Shown: one piece after another, positions 21,694-31,460 of the stretch
How the letters are laid out: each line of letters opens with the position of its first letter
How positions within the stretch are numbered: the first letter of the stretch is position 1
The notes under the pieces: model-generated
Told to the model about the DNA's origin: nothing
Database searches by the model: none
The model's input: the letters and a program-made list of their open reading frames with translations, nothing else
Position numbers and translations under genes: made by a program
NCBI RefSeq assembly: GCF_903645285.1
Contig: NZ_CAHJXN010000004.1
Span: forward strand, 186,305-250,304
From: Streptococcus thalassemiae
GTDB taxonomy: Bacteria; Bacillota; Bacilli; Lactobacillales; Streptococcaceae
Direction of reading: 5' to 3'
DNA: 64,000 nt

Positions 21694-21709
21694 TAGTTCT
21701 TAATAATCA

Positions 21710-21738
21710 AGTCAGGTCCAAGCGGATTTGGCTTTTTT
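21710..21738 (+). terminator. Terminator of the amylase gene
   Basis: AGTCAGGTCC pairs fully with GGATTTGGCT (three G-U pairs) around loop AAGC, followed by six T's. Confidence 0.75.
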
Positions 21739-21775
21739 GCATTCACAAAAAGACCTACCCAAATGGATAGATCTT

Positions 21776-21930
21776 TATACTCAATGAAAATCAAAGAGCA
21801 AACTAGGAAGCTAGCCGCAGGTTGCTAAAAACACAGTTTTGAGGTTGTAGATAAGACTGACGAAGTCGGTTACCTATACCTACGGCAAGGCGAAGCTGAC
21901 GTTGTTTGAAGAGATTTTCGAAGAGTATTA
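21776..21930 (-). repeat. BOX element
   Basis: The boxC end TATACTCAATGAAAATC is at the left, one boxB is in the middle, and the boxA core CTACGGCAAGGCGAAGCTG is at the right, so it is in minus orientation. It fills the gap between the convergent amylase and alaS genes and ends 5 bases before the alaS stop. Confidence 0.95.
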
Positions 21931-21935
21931 CTTGA

Positions 21936-24554
21936 TTACAATTTACCTGCTACTGCATCCAACAATTCTTGGATCTTAGCTTGGTTGCTTCCTCCTGCCA
22001 TGGCCATGTCTGGTTTACCACCACCACGTCCATCGACGATTGGTGCCAATTCTTTGACAAGGTTTCCTGCATGAAGGTCTTTTGTCTTACTTGCTACAAG
22101 AACATTGACTTTGTCACCGATAGCAGCAACTAGGACAAGAAGATCAGAGTAGTCTTTTTGTTTCCAGTTATCCGCAAAAGTACGAAGGGCACCTGCATCA
22201 GATACAGACACTTGGCTAGCAATGTAACGGTGACCGTTGACTTCCTTAACGTCCTTGAAGATATCGCCTGCGGCTGCAGCTGCGGCTTTTTCTTTCAACT
22301 CAGCATTTTCTTTTTGAAGTTGACGAAGTTGTTCTTGAAGTCCTTCTACCTTGTGAGGTACTTCCTTGACTTGTGGTGCTTTCAAGGTTGCTGCGACAGC
22401 TTTAAGAGCATCTTCTTGTTCACGGTAGGCCTCAAAGGCTTCCTTACCAGTCACTGCCAAGATACGGCGAGTTCCTGATCCAATCCCTTCTTCTTTGACA
22501 ATCTTGAAAAGACCAATTTCAGAAGTGTTGCCAACGTGGGTACCACCACAAAGCTCGATAGAGTAGTCACCGATAGTAACAACACGGACTTCCTTACCGT
22601 ATTTCTCACCAAAGAGAGCCATAGCTCCCATTTCTTTAGCAGTATCAATATCCGTTTCAACTGTCTTCACTTCAAGAGCTTCCCAGATTTTCTCGTTGAC
22701 TTGCTGCTCAATGGCACGCAATTCTTCTGCAGTTACTGCTTGGAAATGAGTAAAGTCAAAGCGAAGGAATTCAACTTCGTTAAGAGATCCTGCTTGTGTT
22801 GCGTGATTTCCAAGGATATTGTGAAGGGCAGCGTGAAGCAAGTGAGTAGCAGTGTGGTTTTTCATGACACGGTGACGACGATTTGTATCAATTGCCAAGG
22901 TATATTCTTGGTTCAAGGCAAGTGGTGCAAGGACTTCAACTGTATGAAGAGCTTGTCCGTTTGGTGCTTTTTGAACATTTGTCACAGTAGCCACAACCTT
23001 ACCTGACTCATCCAAGATTTGTCCATGGTCAGCGACCTGTCCACCCATTTCAGCATAGAATGGCGTTTCCGCAAAGATAAGAGAGGCAGTTCCTTCTGAT
23101 ACAGCTTCTACTTCTGCATTGTCAGCTACGATAGCCACCAATTTAGAAGACAATTGACTAGCATTGTAGTTGAAGACACTTTCTACAGTGATGTTTTGAA
23201 GGGTTTCATTTTGCATCCCCATTGAGCCACCCTTAACAGCTGACGCACGCGCACGTTCTTGCTGTTCTTTCATGGCCGCTTCAAATCCTTCACGGTCCAC
23301 AGTCATACCAGCTTCTTCAGCGATTTCTTCAGTCAGTTCAACTGGAAATCCATAAGTGTCATAAAGTTTGAAGACATCTGAACCAGCGATGACAGATTGA
23401 CCTTTTTCTTTCAAGTCTGCTACGATGCCTTGGGCAAAGTGTTGACCTGAGTGAAGGGTACGGGCAAATGACTCTTCCTCGCTCTTAACGATTTTCTCAA
23501 TAAAGTCACGTTTTTCAAGCACTTCTGGGTAGTAGCTTTCCATGATTTTTCCAACAGTTGGAACCAGTTTGTAAAGGAAAGGCTCGTTGATTCCCAATTT
23601 TTGACCATGCATAGAAGCACGACGAAGCAAACGACGAAGGACGTAACCACGGCCTTCATTTCCTGGAAGGGCACCATCACCGATGGCAAATGAAAGGGAA
23701 CGGATGTGGTCAGCGATAACCTTAAAGCTCATGTTATCACCATCTTGGTCATAGACCTTACCAGACAATTTCTCCACTTCACGGATAATCGGCATGAAGA
23801 GGTCTGTTTCAAAGTTAGTCTTAGCCCCTTGGATAACCGCCACCAAACGCTCCAAACCAGCACCCGTATCAATGTTCTTGTGTGGCAATTCCTTGTATTC
23901 ACTACGAGGAACAGCAGGATCTGCGTTAAATTGTGATAACACGATGTTCCAGATTTCAATATAACGGTCGTTTTCAATATCTTCTGCAAGGAGACGAAGG
24001 CCGATATTTTCTGGGTCAAATGCTTCTCCACGGTCAAAGAAAATCTCTGTATCAGGTCCAGAAGGTCCCGCACCGATTTCCCAGAAGTTATCTTCAATTG
24101 GAATCAAGTGACTTGGGTCCACTCCCACTTCAATCCAACGGTTGTAAGAATCTTTATCATCTGGATAGTAAGTCATGTAAAGTTTCTCAGCTGGGAAGTC
24201 AAACCACTCAGGGCTGGTCAAAAGCTCATAAGCCCAAGTGATTGCTTCGTCACGGAAGTAATCTCCGATTGAGAAGTTCCCCAACATTTCAAACATGGTA
24301 TGGTGACGTGCAGTCTTCCCTACGTTTTCGATATCGTTGGTACGGATAGCCTTTTGGGCATTGGTAATACGTGGATTTTCAGGAATAATAGTCCCGTCAA
24401 AGTATTTCTTAAGGGTTGCTACACCAGAGTTGATCCACAAAAGTGTTGGGTCATTTACAGGAACCAAACTCACTGATGGTTCTACAGAGTGACCTTTGGT
24501 CGCCCAGAAATCAAGCCACATTTGGCGTACTTGTGCACTAGATAGTTGTTTCAT
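21936..24554 (-). CDS. alaS: Alanine--tRNA ligase
   Basis: An 872-residue full-length synthetase that charges tRNA-Ala. In order: the catalytic class II domain (from residue 6, [11 protein letters not shown]), the tRNA-recognition domain, the editing domain with [11 protein letters not shown] near 563 and CGGTHVG near 665, and a C-terminal helical and DHHA1 region ([13 protein letters not shown] near 850). It follows the LURP-one gene by 21 bases and is under a T-box upstream of that gene. Confidence 0.97.
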   Translation of the reverse strand: MKQLSSAQVRQMWLDFWATKGHSVEPSVSLVPVNDPTLLWINSGVATLKKYFDGTIIPENPRITNAQKAIRTNDIENVGKTARHHTMFEMLGNFSIGDYFRDEAITWAYELLTSPEWFDFPAEKLYMTYYPDDKDSYNRWIEVGVDPSHLIPIEDNFWEIGAGPSGPDTEIFFDRGEAFDPENIGLRLLAEDIENDRYIEIWNIVLSQFNADPAVPRSEYKELPHKNIDTGAGLERLVAVIQGAKTNFETDLFMPIIREVEKLSGKVYDQDGDNMSFKVIADHIRSLSFAIGDGALPGNEGRGYVLRRLLRRASMHGQKLGINEPFLYKLVPTVGKIMESYYPEVLEKRDFIEKIVKSEEESFARTLHSGQHFAQGIVADLKEKGQSVIAGSDVFKLYDTYGFPVELTEEIAEEAGMTVDREGFEAAMKEQQERARASAVKGGSMGMQNETLQNITVESVFNYNASQLSSKLVAIVADNAEVEAVSEGTASLIFAETPFYAEMGGQVADHGQILDESGKVVATVTNVQKAPNGQALHTVEVLAPLALNQEYTLAIDTNRRHRVMKNHTATHLLHAALHNILGNHATQAGSLNEVEFLRFDFTHFQAVTAEELRAIEQQVNEKIWEALEVKTVETDIDTAKEMGAMALFGEKYGKEVRVVTIGDYSIELCGGTHVGNTSEIGLFKIVKEEGIGSGTRRILAVTGKEAFEAYREQEDALKAVAATLKAPQVKEVPHKVEGLQEQLRQLQKENAELKEKAAAAAAGDIFKDVKEVNGHRYIASQVSVSDAGALRTFADNWKQKDYSDLLVLVAAIGDKVNVLVASKTKDLHAGNLVKELAPIVDGRGGGKPDMAMAGGSNQAKIQELLDAVAGKL

Positions 24555-24575
24555 ATTGTCTCCTTATTTACTTGT

Positions 24576-25061
24576 TTAATGTGATTGGCTTTCCAACATT
24601 TCCACATAGTCAATCGCGACACAGAGGGAAATGACTAGGTCTGCATAAGCGTCCTCAAGAACCGTTACGGTATAGGTAGAGGTCAGATGGAAGAGTTCCT
24701 TCTTAATTTCCGCAATCAGCTGATCGCGATCATCCAGCAATTTGAAATTCAAATCCCAGATATTGCCTTCGATACGAAGACCTAGATTATCAAACTCATA
24801 CTTATCTCGCCAGAAGGTCAACTTCTTGCGAATGACAAAACTCGATCCGTCCTGAAGCTGAATCTCAAAACGAGGAAGCAAGGTCAAGATTTCTTTACTA
24901 ATCTGACTGACCTGTTCACCATTAGCATCATAGATGGTAAAGGTTTTGGGAATCTTAAAAAATGATCCCTCCACCTGATAGGCGATTTCTCCCCTGTCAT
25001 CCTTGATAGCGAAGCGTTCGCCTCCAAGACGAAACTTTTGTTTGACAAGAAATGTTTTCAT
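24576..25061 (-). CDS. LURP-one-related (tubby-like fold) protein
   Basis: A 161-residue protein of the LURP-one/DUF567 family, predicted to be a beta-barrel with a hydrophobic C-terminal helix. It has repeated motifs such as FAIKDDRGEIAYQVEG and FTIYDANGEQV. Its biochemical role is not known. The ATG at 25061 is used because GGAGGT lies 5 bases upstream; a longer TTG start at 25073 would consume that site. It stands between the T-box and alaS, so it is probably co-regulated with alanyl-tRNA supply. Confidence 0.85.
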   Translation of the reverse strand: MKTFLVKQKFRLGGERFAIKDDRGEIAYQVEGSFFKIPKTFTIYDANGEQVSQISKEILTLLPRFEIQLQDGSSFVIRKKLTFWRDKYEFDNLGLRIEGNIWDLNFKLLDDRDQLIAEIKKELFHLTSTYTVTVLEDAYADLVISLCVAIDYVEMLESQSH

Positions 25062-25070
25062 CAACACCTC

Positions 25071-25254
25071 CAAAAATCAAAAGACAAGCTCATATCACGA
25101 AGGGCGAAAAACCGCGGTACCACCTTCATTCAATGAACTTGTCATTCTCTTGTTCTTATGCAATTGTATGATTGAGTAGCATGACCTCCTAGCTTAGATG
25201 GCTCGCAGCACCGCCATTTCTCTGGACTAAGACAAGAGAAAATCAATTCTCAAC
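25071..25254 (-). promoter_or_regulatory. T-box leader (alanine) upstream of LURP-one/alaS
   Basis: On the minus strand the T-box core GGTGGTACC (25124-25116) is followed by CGCGG. A terminator stem pairs GACAAGTTCAT (25143-25133) with ATGAGCTTGTC (25093-25083), then TTTTGATTTTT. Upstream, GGTGCTGCGAGCC (25212-25200) is a candidate specifier loop with GCT for alanine. Uncharged tRNA-Ala should favour the antiterminator and switch on the LURP-one gene and alaS. Confidence 0.85.
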
Positions 25255-25260
25255 TTTCTT

Positions 25261-25289
25261 ATTATAACGTTTTTTTAAGTCTACGTCAA
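25261..25289 (-). promoter_or_regulatory. Promoter of the T-box/alaS transcript
   Basis: On the minus strand TTGACG (25289-25284), a 17-bp spacer, TATAAT (25266-25261). This is close to consensus. Confidence 0.85.
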
Positions 25290-25335
25290 CTGAAAATCAT
25301 CTCCGTTGAATCAGACCAATTCTCTATATCTCAGA

Positions 25336-25587
25336 TTACTTTTTCAGGATATATTTTTTCTTACTGCCATTTTTCTTTTTATCCCAACTTTTATCCCAAG
25401 TTTTCGAATTGCTAAATATAGCTACACAAATATTTGCAAATATAAAGTTTCCTATCACCAAATATATAGACTCAGTTGTTAGGTATTGTCGATCCAAGCC
25501 ATCCTTTAGATAAAATAGTATATATGTTTGCTGAACAGTCAAAAAGGTTGGCCAGAAACTTTTTTTGAAAAAAGTAGACATTTTCAT
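25336..25587 (-). CDS. Small hypothetical membrane protein
   Basis: An 83-residue protein with a hydrophobic stretch around 42-59 (YLVIGNFIFANICVAIF), a possible weaker one around 10-27, and a strongly basic tail (WDKSWDKKKNGSKKK). No family is recognised. Support comes from a good promoter at 25620-25648 and an open frame in otherwise gene-free DNA. The ribosome site is weak (GAAAG, far upstream). Its transcript could run into the T-box promoter region. Confidence 0.45.
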   Translation of the reverse strand: MKMSTFFKKSFWPTFLTVQQTYILFYLKDGLDRQYLTTESIYLVIGNFIFANICVAIFSNSKTWDKSWDKKKNGSKKKYILKK

Positions 25588-25619
25588 TATTTGTTACCGC
25601 TTTCTGTAAGGTTAATCTT

Positions 25620-25648
25620 AGTATACTACTGGGCAAACAAATAAGCAA
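25620..25648 (-). promoter_or_regulatory. Promoter of the small hypothetical gene
   Basis: On the minus strand TTGCTT (25648-25643), 17 bp, TATACT (25625-25620). Confidence 0.5.
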
Positions 25649-25696
25649 CTATCATAGAAAAACATACAGTTACAAAAATTACCTTTTACATAAAAA

Positions 25697-25721
25697 AACG
25701 AACCAGCTTGACTGATTCGTT
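25697..25721 (-). terminator. Terminator of the murB-potABCD operon
   Basis: On the minus strand AACGAATCAG, loop TCAAG, CTGGTTCGTT (one G-U pair), followed by seven T's, 16 bases past the potD stop. Confidence 0.88.
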
Positions 25722-25737
25722 TCGTGACTGCTAACTC

Positions 25738-26808
25738 CTACTTCCGATACATTTTAAATTGTAGGAAGAGGTCGCTATATTTTCCTGTCCATTTATGGTC
25801 AAATTTCTCATAAACTTCTAGGTGTTTCATGGTTTCAGCATCTGGATAGAAGGCTTTATCTTCTTTTTTCTCCTCTGGGAGTAATTCCTTAGCTGGTAGG
25901 TTTGGTGTTGAATAGCCAACATACTCCGCATTTTTGAGAGCATTTTCAGGTTTCAACATAAAGTTGATAAAGGCATAGGCTGCATCTTGGTTTTTGACGG
26001 TTTTGGGAATGACCATATTGTCAAACCAAAGGTTGCTGGCCTCAGTCGGAACCACATAGCGTAGATTTTCATTTTTTTCTAGCATTTGACTGGCTTCACC
26101 AGAGAAGGTCACACCGATTGCAGCGTTATTCTGAATCATGTATCCCTTCATCTCATCGGCAACGATGGCCTTGATATTTGGAGTCAGTTTGTAGAGTTTG
26201 TCTACTGTCTCTTCTAACTGCTGGGGATCCTTGGAGTTGAGGCTGTAGCCGAGGGAATTGAGCCCCAGACCCAGCACCTCACGCGCTCCATCAAAGAGCA
26301 TGATAGAGTCCTTATACTCTGGCTTCCAGAGGTCGTCCCAATGCTCAGGCGCTTCATCTACCATAGTTTCATTGTAGACAATTCCCAGGGTTCCCCAGAA
26401 GTAAGGGATAGAGAATTTATTACCTGGGTCAAAGGACTGGTTGAGGAACTCTGGTCCGATATTTTCAAGACCTTCAAGTTTTGAATAGTCAAGCGGTACC
26501 AAGAGGTCTTCGTCCTTCATCTTGTTAATCATGTATTCACTAGGAATGGCAATATCGTAGGTCGTTCCACCCTGCTTGATCTTGGTATACATGGCTTCGT
26601 TGGAGTCAAAGGTCTCGTACTGGACTTGGATTCCTGTTTCTTCTGTAAATTGCTCCAAGAGTTCAGGATCGATATAGTCCCCCCAGTTGTAAATGACCAG
26701 TTTTTGACTATCTCGGCTATTGATTTTACTATCGAGATGAGTCGCAATTCCCCACAAGACCAGGATAATCGCTACAATTCCTGCTAAAAATGAATAGAGT
26801 TTTTTCAT
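25738..26808 (-). CDS. potD: Spermidine/putrescine ABC transporter, substrate-binding protein
   Basis: A 356-residue periplasmic-type binding protein. The N-terminal hydrophobic segment (about 4-24) has no lipobox cysteine, so it is a signal peptide or membrane anchor. The mature part begins LVIYNWGDYIDPEL, the family pattern with a Trp and Asp lining the polyamine site. It overlaps potC by 4 bases. It delivers polyamines to PotBC. Confidence 0.95.
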   Translation of the reverse strand: MKKLYSFLAGIVAIILVLWGIATHLDSKINSRDSQKLVIYNWGDYIDPELLEQFTEETGIQVQYETFDSNEAMYTKIKQGGTTYDIAIPSEYMINKMKDEDLLVPLDYSKLEGLENIGPEFLNQSFDPGNKFSIPYFWGTLGIVYNETMVDEAPEHWDDLWKPEYKDSIMLFDGAREVLGLGLNSLGYSLNSKDPQQLEETVDKLYKLTPNIKAIVADEMKGYMIQNNAAIGVTFSGEASQMLEKNENLRYVVPTEASNLWFDNMVIPKTVKNQDAAYAFINFMLKPENALKNAEYVGYSTPNLPAKELLPEEKKEDKAFYPDAETMKHLEVYEKFDHKWTGKYSDLFLQFKMYRK

Positions 26809-27578
26809 GCTTGCTCCTCCTTCTCACGTGAGATAAAGTAATATCCAACGACTAGGATAATACTAAAGAGAAAGACGAGGGCAGACAGGGCATTGATTTC
26901 TAGGGAAATCCCCTTGCGAGCACGAGAGTAAATCTCGACTGATAGGGTTGAAAAGCCATTTCCCGTCACAAAGAAGGTCACAGCAAAGTCATCTAGCGAA
27001 TAGGTGAAAGCCATGAAATAACCTGCAATGATAGACGGAGTCAGGTAAGGAAGCATGATTTCCTTGAACATCTGAAATTGACTGGCACCAAGGTCATAGG
27101 CCGCATGAATCATGTCACCGTTCATTTCCTTGAGACGAGGCAAAACCATCAAGACCACGATAGGAATGGAGAAGGCCACGTGACTAGAAAGAACGGTCAA
27201 AAAGCCAAGTGAAAACTTGAGTTGGGTAAAGAGAATCAAGAAGCTGGCACCAATCATAACGTCAGGCGCAACCATGAGGATATTATTGAGTGATAGAAAG
27301 GCTTCTTGGTATTTCTTACGAGACTGGTAGATGTAAATGGCACCAAAAGTCCCGATAATGGTCGCAATCAAGGCTGACAGGAAGGCCAAGAAAAAGGTCT
27401 GAGTTACAATCAACATAAGACGACCATCGCCAAACATGGTTTTAAAATGGCTCAAGCTAAAGCCTGTAAAGCTATTCATGTCATTGCCTGCATTAAAGGC
27501 ATAGCCAATCAGGTAAAAAATCGGCAAATAGAGGACAAGAAAGACCAGTCCTAGATAAAGGTTGGCAAATTTTTTCAT
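26805..27578 (-). CDS. potC: Spermidine/putrescine ABC transporter permease
   Basis: A 257-residue permease with six helices and the EAA-type loop AAYDLGASQFQMFKEIMLP near 165-185, which docks to PotA. The ATG at 27578 overlaps the potB stop as ATGA, which favours it over a longer in-frame start at 27605. Confidence 0.93.
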   Translation of the reverse strand: MKKFANLYLGLVFLVLYLPIFYLIGYAFNAGNDMNSFTGFSLSHFKTMFGDGRLMLIVTQTFFLAFLSALIATIIGTFGAIYIYQSRKKYQEAFLSLNNILMVAPDVMIGASFLILFTQLKFSLGFLTVLSSHVAFSIPIVVLMVLPRLKEMNGDMIHAAYDLGASQFQMFKEIMLPYLTPSIIAGYFMAFTYSLDDFAVTFFVTGNGFSTLSVEIYSRARKGISLEINALSALVFLFSIILVVGYYFISREKEEQA

Positions 27579-28381
27579 CGTTCTCTCCTTTCCTTGGTCA
27601 CCCACATGGTGATGAACATGGTCAGGATGAGAATCACACCGATGGTTGAACCCATACCGTAGTTGTCATTGGTCAGGAAGTTCTGCTCAATGGCTGTTCC
27701 CAGCGTGATAACGCGGTTCCCACCAATCAAACGGGTCAGCATAAAGAGACTCAAACTTGGGATAAAGACCGATTGGACCCCACTTCTCACTCCGTTCATA
27801 GATAGAGGGAAGATGACATGACGGAAGGTTTCCCACTTGGTCGCACCGAGGTCGTAGCTGGCATTGATGAGATTGTTATCCATATCGTCCAAGACATTAA
27901 AAATCGGCAAAATCATAAAGGGTAGCTCGATGTAGCTTGCAACAAAGATAAAGGAGAAATCGGTAAAGAGCAACTGTTGTGAGCCGATTCCGATAAATTC
28001 CAAGAATTGGTTAATAGAGCCATTCTGACCAAAAATTCCGATAAAGGCATAGGCTTTAAGGAGCAAATTGATCCAGGTTGGCAGGATAATCAGCATGAGC
28101 CAGAGTTGACGGTGCTTGAGACAGGTCAAAAAGAGGGCTGTTGGATAGCTGATAAGCAGTGTCACTAGAGTTACAATTCCTGCATAAAGCACTGAGTTGA
28201 AACTCATTTTGAGATAAGTCAAGTTTTGTGACGCAAAGTAAGATCTATAGTTTTCTAAACTAAACTGGCCTTCGATATTGAAAAAGGATTGTCCGAAAAT
28301 CAAGACCAAGGGTGCCAACACAAAGAGGGCAATCCAGAGCATGTAGGGCACTACAAAGAGTTTAGAGCTTGTTTTCTTCAT
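27575..28381 (-). CDS. potB: Spermidine/putrescine ABC transporter permease
   Basis: A 268-residue permease with six helices and the EAA loop [19 protein letters not shown] near 180-198. The ATG at 28381 has GAGGAGG upstream and overlaps the potA end by 20 bases; the longer start at 28402 has no site. Confidence 0.93.
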   Translation of the reverse strand: MKKTSSKLFVVPYMLWIALFVLAPLVLIFGQSFFNIEGQFSLENYRSYFASQNLTYLKMSFNSVLYAGIVTLVTLLISYPTALFLTCLKHRQLWLMLIILPTWINLLLKAYAFIGIFGQNGSINQFLEFIGIGSQQLLFTDFSFIFVASYIELPFMILPIFNVLDDMDNNLINASYDLGATKWETFRHVIFPLSMNGVRSGVQSVFIPSLSLFMLTRLIGGNRVITLGTAIEQNFLTNDNYGMGSTIGVILILTMFITMWVTKERRER

Positions 28382-29519
28382 CTCTTTCCTCCTCGATTGC
28401 ATTGATCAGACCTGCTTCTTGCTCTTCAATTTCCACGTATTCTTCGATACGAGCATCGAACTCTTCTTCGGTTTCGTTGAGACGCATGATATGGATGTCT
28501 TCTGGCTCAAAGTCCAGACCGATTTCCTCACCCACGATGGCCTTACGAGTCGAGTGGATCATCCATTCATTTCCAAGTTCGTCATAGGCGATAATTTCAT
28601 AGTGAACCCCACGGAAGAGCTGAGTATCCACCTTAACTTGGAGCTTGCCTTCTTCAGGAAGGGTAATGCGCAAGTCCTCTGGACGAATAACGACCTCAAC
28701 AGGTTCATTTGGCTTCATCCCTCCATCGACTGCTTCAAAGCGTTTGCCGTTAAACTCAACCAAGTAGTCCTCAATCATGGTACCTGGCAAGATATTTGAC
28801 TCACCGATAAAGGTGGCAACAAAATGGTTAATCGGCTCATCGTAGATGTCCACAGGTGTTCCAGACTGGACAATCTCGCCATCATTCATGACAAAAATCC
28901 AGTCACTCATAGCCAAGGCTTCTTCCTGATCGTGAGTAACAAAAACAAAGGTAATGCCCAATCGTTGTTGCAGTTCACGCAGTTCGTACTGCATATCTGT
29001 TCGTAATTTTAAGTCAAGCGCTGACAGAGGCTCGTCCAACAAAACCACACGAGGTTGGTTGATGATGGCACGGGCAATAGCCACACGCTGACGTTGTCCT
29101 CCAGATAGTTTACGAATGGAACGTTTTTCGTAACCTTCCAACTGAACCATCTTGAGAACTTCCGCTACGCGTTGCTCGATTTCTTTCTTGTCAATTTTAC
29201 GCAAGCGAAGTGGAAAGGCAACATTTTCAAACACATTCATATGTGGAAACAAGGCATAGGATTGGAAGACCGTATGGACGTCTCGCTTGTTGGTTGGGAT
29301 GTCATTGATGCGGACACCGTCCAGTAAAATATCTCCTGTCGTCGCATCCAGTAAACCTGCAATGATGTTAAGGATAGTTGATTTCCCTGAACCAGACGCG
29401 CCTAGAAGAGTATAGAACTTCCCTTCTTCCAACTCAAAGTTGATGTCTTTGAGAACCTTGGTGTTGCTGTCTTCAAAAACTTTTGAGACGTTTTTGAATT
29501 CAATAATTGGTTTTTTCAA
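28362..29519 (-). CDS. potA: Spermidine/putrescine ABC transporter ATPase
   Basis: A 385-residue ATPase with Walker [10 protein letters not shown] at about 38-46, signature LSGGQRQR near 138, and Walker [13 protein letters not shown] near 158. A C-terminal TOBE-type regulatory domain runs from about 240, with an acidic tail. It energises PotBC uptake of polyamines. It is preceded by a 159-base gap after murB that may be a leader. Confidence 0.96.
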   Translation of the reverse strand: MKKPIIEFKNVSKVFEDSNTKVLKDINFELEEGKFYTLLGASGSGKSTILNIIAGLLDATTGDILLDGVRINDIPTNKRDVHTVFQSYALFPHMNVFENVAFPLRLRKIDKKEIEQRVAEVLKMVQLEGYEKRSIRKLSGGQRQRVAIARAIINQPRVVLLDEPLSALDLKLRTDMQYELRELQQRLGITFVFVTHDQEEALAMSDWIFVMNDGEIVQSGTPVDIYDEPINHFVATFIGESNILPGTMIEDYLVEFNGKRFEAVDGGMKPNEPVEVVIRPEDLRITLPEEGKLQVKVDTQLFRGVHYEIIAYDELGNEWMIHSTRKAIVGEEIGLDFEPEDIHIMRLNETEEEFDARIEEYVEIEEQEAGLINAIEEERDEENKL

Positions 29520-29678
29520 TTGTCATTTATTCCTTCTTTTTCATAGATTAACAGATCAGGGCTCTGTCAGGCCGCTACTACCTCGTGTAGGAGATTGAAC
29601 TGCCTAAATTCTTCTGCACTAACGATAGGCTTTCACCCCCTTTCCATGACATAGCAGCAGCTTTTCAAATACAGCTTT
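29520..29678 (-). other. Possible structured leader between murB and potA
   Basis: The gap is G-rich and ordered compared with other spacers. On the minus strand GCCTA can pair with TAGGC about 19 bases on, CTAC with GTAG, and ACAGA with TCTGT. A 24-codon open frame (starting MSWKGGES) is contained but has no ribosome site. No known riboswitch class is recognised. Confidence 0.3.
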
Positions 29679-30584
29679 CTACTTGCCTTCACCTAAAATA
29701 CGGACTTCTCTTTCAAGCGTGATACCTGAGTGTTCCTTGACCTTTTCAATCACAGACTCAATCAAGTCTTCGTAGTCTTTGGCCGTTCCATCTGCGACAT
29801 TGATCATAAATCCTGCGTGCTTTTCAGACACTTCAACACCACCGATACGATAACCTTTCAAGCCAGCTTCTGAAATTAATTGACCCGCAAAATGCCCTAC
29901 TGGACGCTTAAAGACCGAACCACAAGATGGATATTCCAAAGGTTGCTTGAGTTCACGTAGGTGCGTCAAGCGGTCCATTTCCTGCTTGATAACCTGATGG
30001 GTTCCTGGAGCTAGGGCAAATTTAGCTGACAAGACAACTGCACCAGACTCCTGAATAGCTGAGTGGCGGTAACCAAAAGCCAAGTCTTTAGCAGACAGGG
30101 TTTCGATTTCTCCATCCTTGGTCAAGACCTTACAAGACTGCAAGATGTGAGCAATCTCGCCACCATAGGCACCTGCATTCATGAAAACAGCTCCACCGAC
30201 GCTCCCTGGAATGCCACAAGCAAACTCAAAACCAGTCAAACTATGACGAAGGGCAATGCGAGTTGTTTCAATCAAGTTAGCACCAGCTTCTGCTTCAATG
30301 GTATAGCCATCAACGGAAACGTTATTGAGCTTGTCACACAAGATGACAAATCCACGAATCCCACCATCACGAACGATGATATTGCTGGCATTTCCAAGAA
30401 CCATCCAAGGGATATTTTCTTGATTGGCAAATTTAACAAGGCGCGCCAACTCAAAACGATTTCGTGGAAAGACCAAATAATCGGCCTCTCCACCTACTTT
30501 TGTATAACTATAGCTATGCAAGGGTTCCTTAAAACGGATATCAATTCCTTCTAAGATTTCAAGCATTTTTTCTCTTACAGACAT
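29679..30584 (-). CDS. murB: UDP-N-acetylenolpyruvoylglucosamine reductase
   Basis: A 301-residue FAD enzyme that makes UDP-MurNAc for peptidoglycan. The FAD-binding segment ([26 protein letters not shown]) is in the first third, NAGAYGGE is near 137, and the catalytic serine is in [10 protein letters not shown] near 218, followed by [10 protein letters not shown]. It is first of the murB-potABCD transcription unit, an arrangement known in pneumococcus. Confidence 0.97.
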   Translation of the reverse strand: MSVREKMLEILEGIDIRFKEPLHSYSYTKVGGEADYLVFPRNRFELARLVKFANQENIPWMVLGNASNIIVRDGGIRGFVILCDKLNNVSVDGYTIEAEAGANLIETTRIALRHSLTGFEFACGIPGSVGGAVFMNAGAYGGEIAHILQSCKVLTKDGEIETLSAKDLAFGYRHSAIQESGAVVLSAKFALAPGTHQVIKQEMDRLTHLRELKQPLEYPSCGSVFKRPVGHFAGQLISEAGLKGYRIGGVEVSEKHAGFMINVADGTAKDYEDLIESVIEKVKEHSGITLEREVRILGEGK

Positions 30585-30613
30585 GTCACTCTTCCTTTTA
30601 CAAAATTCATTCC

Positions 30614-30619
30614 ATTATA
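30614..30619 (-). promoter_or_regulatory. Extended -10 promoter of murB-pot
   Basis: On the minus strand TGG-TATAAT. The -35 region (TCGTCA at 17 bp) is weak. Confidence 0.55.
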
Positions 30620-30672
30620 CCATTTTTAAGACCATTTGACGACCCTAAAAAAATCTTGGGCTTATTTTAAAC

Positions 30673-30697
30673 AAAAAAAGAGGTTTCCCCTCTTTTT
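30673..30697. terminator. Bidirectional terminator between murB and the YhfC-family gene
   Basis: AAAGAGG pairs with CCTCTTT, flanked by A and T runs on both sides. It lies right after the stop of the minus-strand gene at 30699. Confidence 0.8.
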
Positions 30698-30698
30698 C

Positions 30699-31451
30699 TT
30701 ATAATTTTTTGCAAAAGATTGCCTTGGTTCCATAGGCAACCAGAACGAGCTCTAGCGCTAGGACAACTTCCACCAAGACAGGATTGGTCAACCAGCCAAC
30801 TTGGACTAGAGATGGTGCCAGATCAAAGAAGGCATGTAGGCCATAGGCTACTAGGAAATAAATCCATTTCTTCTGGCGAACAGCTTGATAAACCCAAACA
30901 GTCAAGAGTAATTGGAAACCTAGGGCCAAGATTCTCTCAAAACCAAGCAAATAAATCTGCCAGACTGATAGCGACTGAATGGTTTTCAACATATTTTCAG
31001 ACAGTAATTGCATGACCTGTGGATCCTGAGTTTGAACTGCCGAAAGCACGAAGTAGAGATTGAGCAAACTAGCAAGGCCTAGGAAAATCAATTCCAAACC
31101 ACCATGCCCCAGTCCATAAGCCAAAGCATCTGCCTTTTCCAAACTTCTCTTTTTCTCCAACCATTTGAAGAAAACAAGACGAGCAGTTTCCTCAAAAAAT
31201 GCTGCCATGGCTAGGCCATAGATGATATAGACAAGCGGATGATCTTGCAAGAGGGCAATACTACCGTCTTTTTGAGGATGCAAAACCAAGATATGCACCA
31301 GTTTTTCTAAAATCTGCGAAGAAACAAAGAAGGCAACAGCACCCAAGCCCAAGACAGCTAGATTGATCTGGTATTTCTTTCTGGCATACCAAATGCTTCC
31401 TATCAAGAAAGCCAGTAACAGCACCATGGTAATGATAATATGAATGGTCAT
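30699..31451 (-). CDS. YhfC-family intramembrane metalloprotease
   Basis: A 250-residue protein with about seven membrane helices. Conserved polar motifs inside helices are FFEETARLVFF near 84-94 and GLGHGGLELI near 112-121, the putative zinc-binding Glu and His residues of the YhfC/CPBP-like group. The substrate is unknown. It lies 9 bases downstream of budA, with a terminator behind it. Confidence 0.8.
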   Translation of the reverse strand: MTIHIIITMVLLLAFLIGSIWYARKKYQINLAVLGLGAVAFFVSSQILEKLVHILVLHPQKDGSIALLQDHPLVYIIYGLAMAAFFEETARLVFFKWLEKKRSLEKADALAYGLGHGGLELIFLGLASLLNLYFVLSAVQTQDPQVMQLLSENMLKTIQSLSVWQIYLLGFERILALGFQLLLTVWVYQAVRQKKWIYFLVAYGLHAFFDLAPSLVQVGWLTNPVLVEVVLALELVLVAYGTKAIFCKKL

Positions 31452-31460
31452 TTTCTTCTC

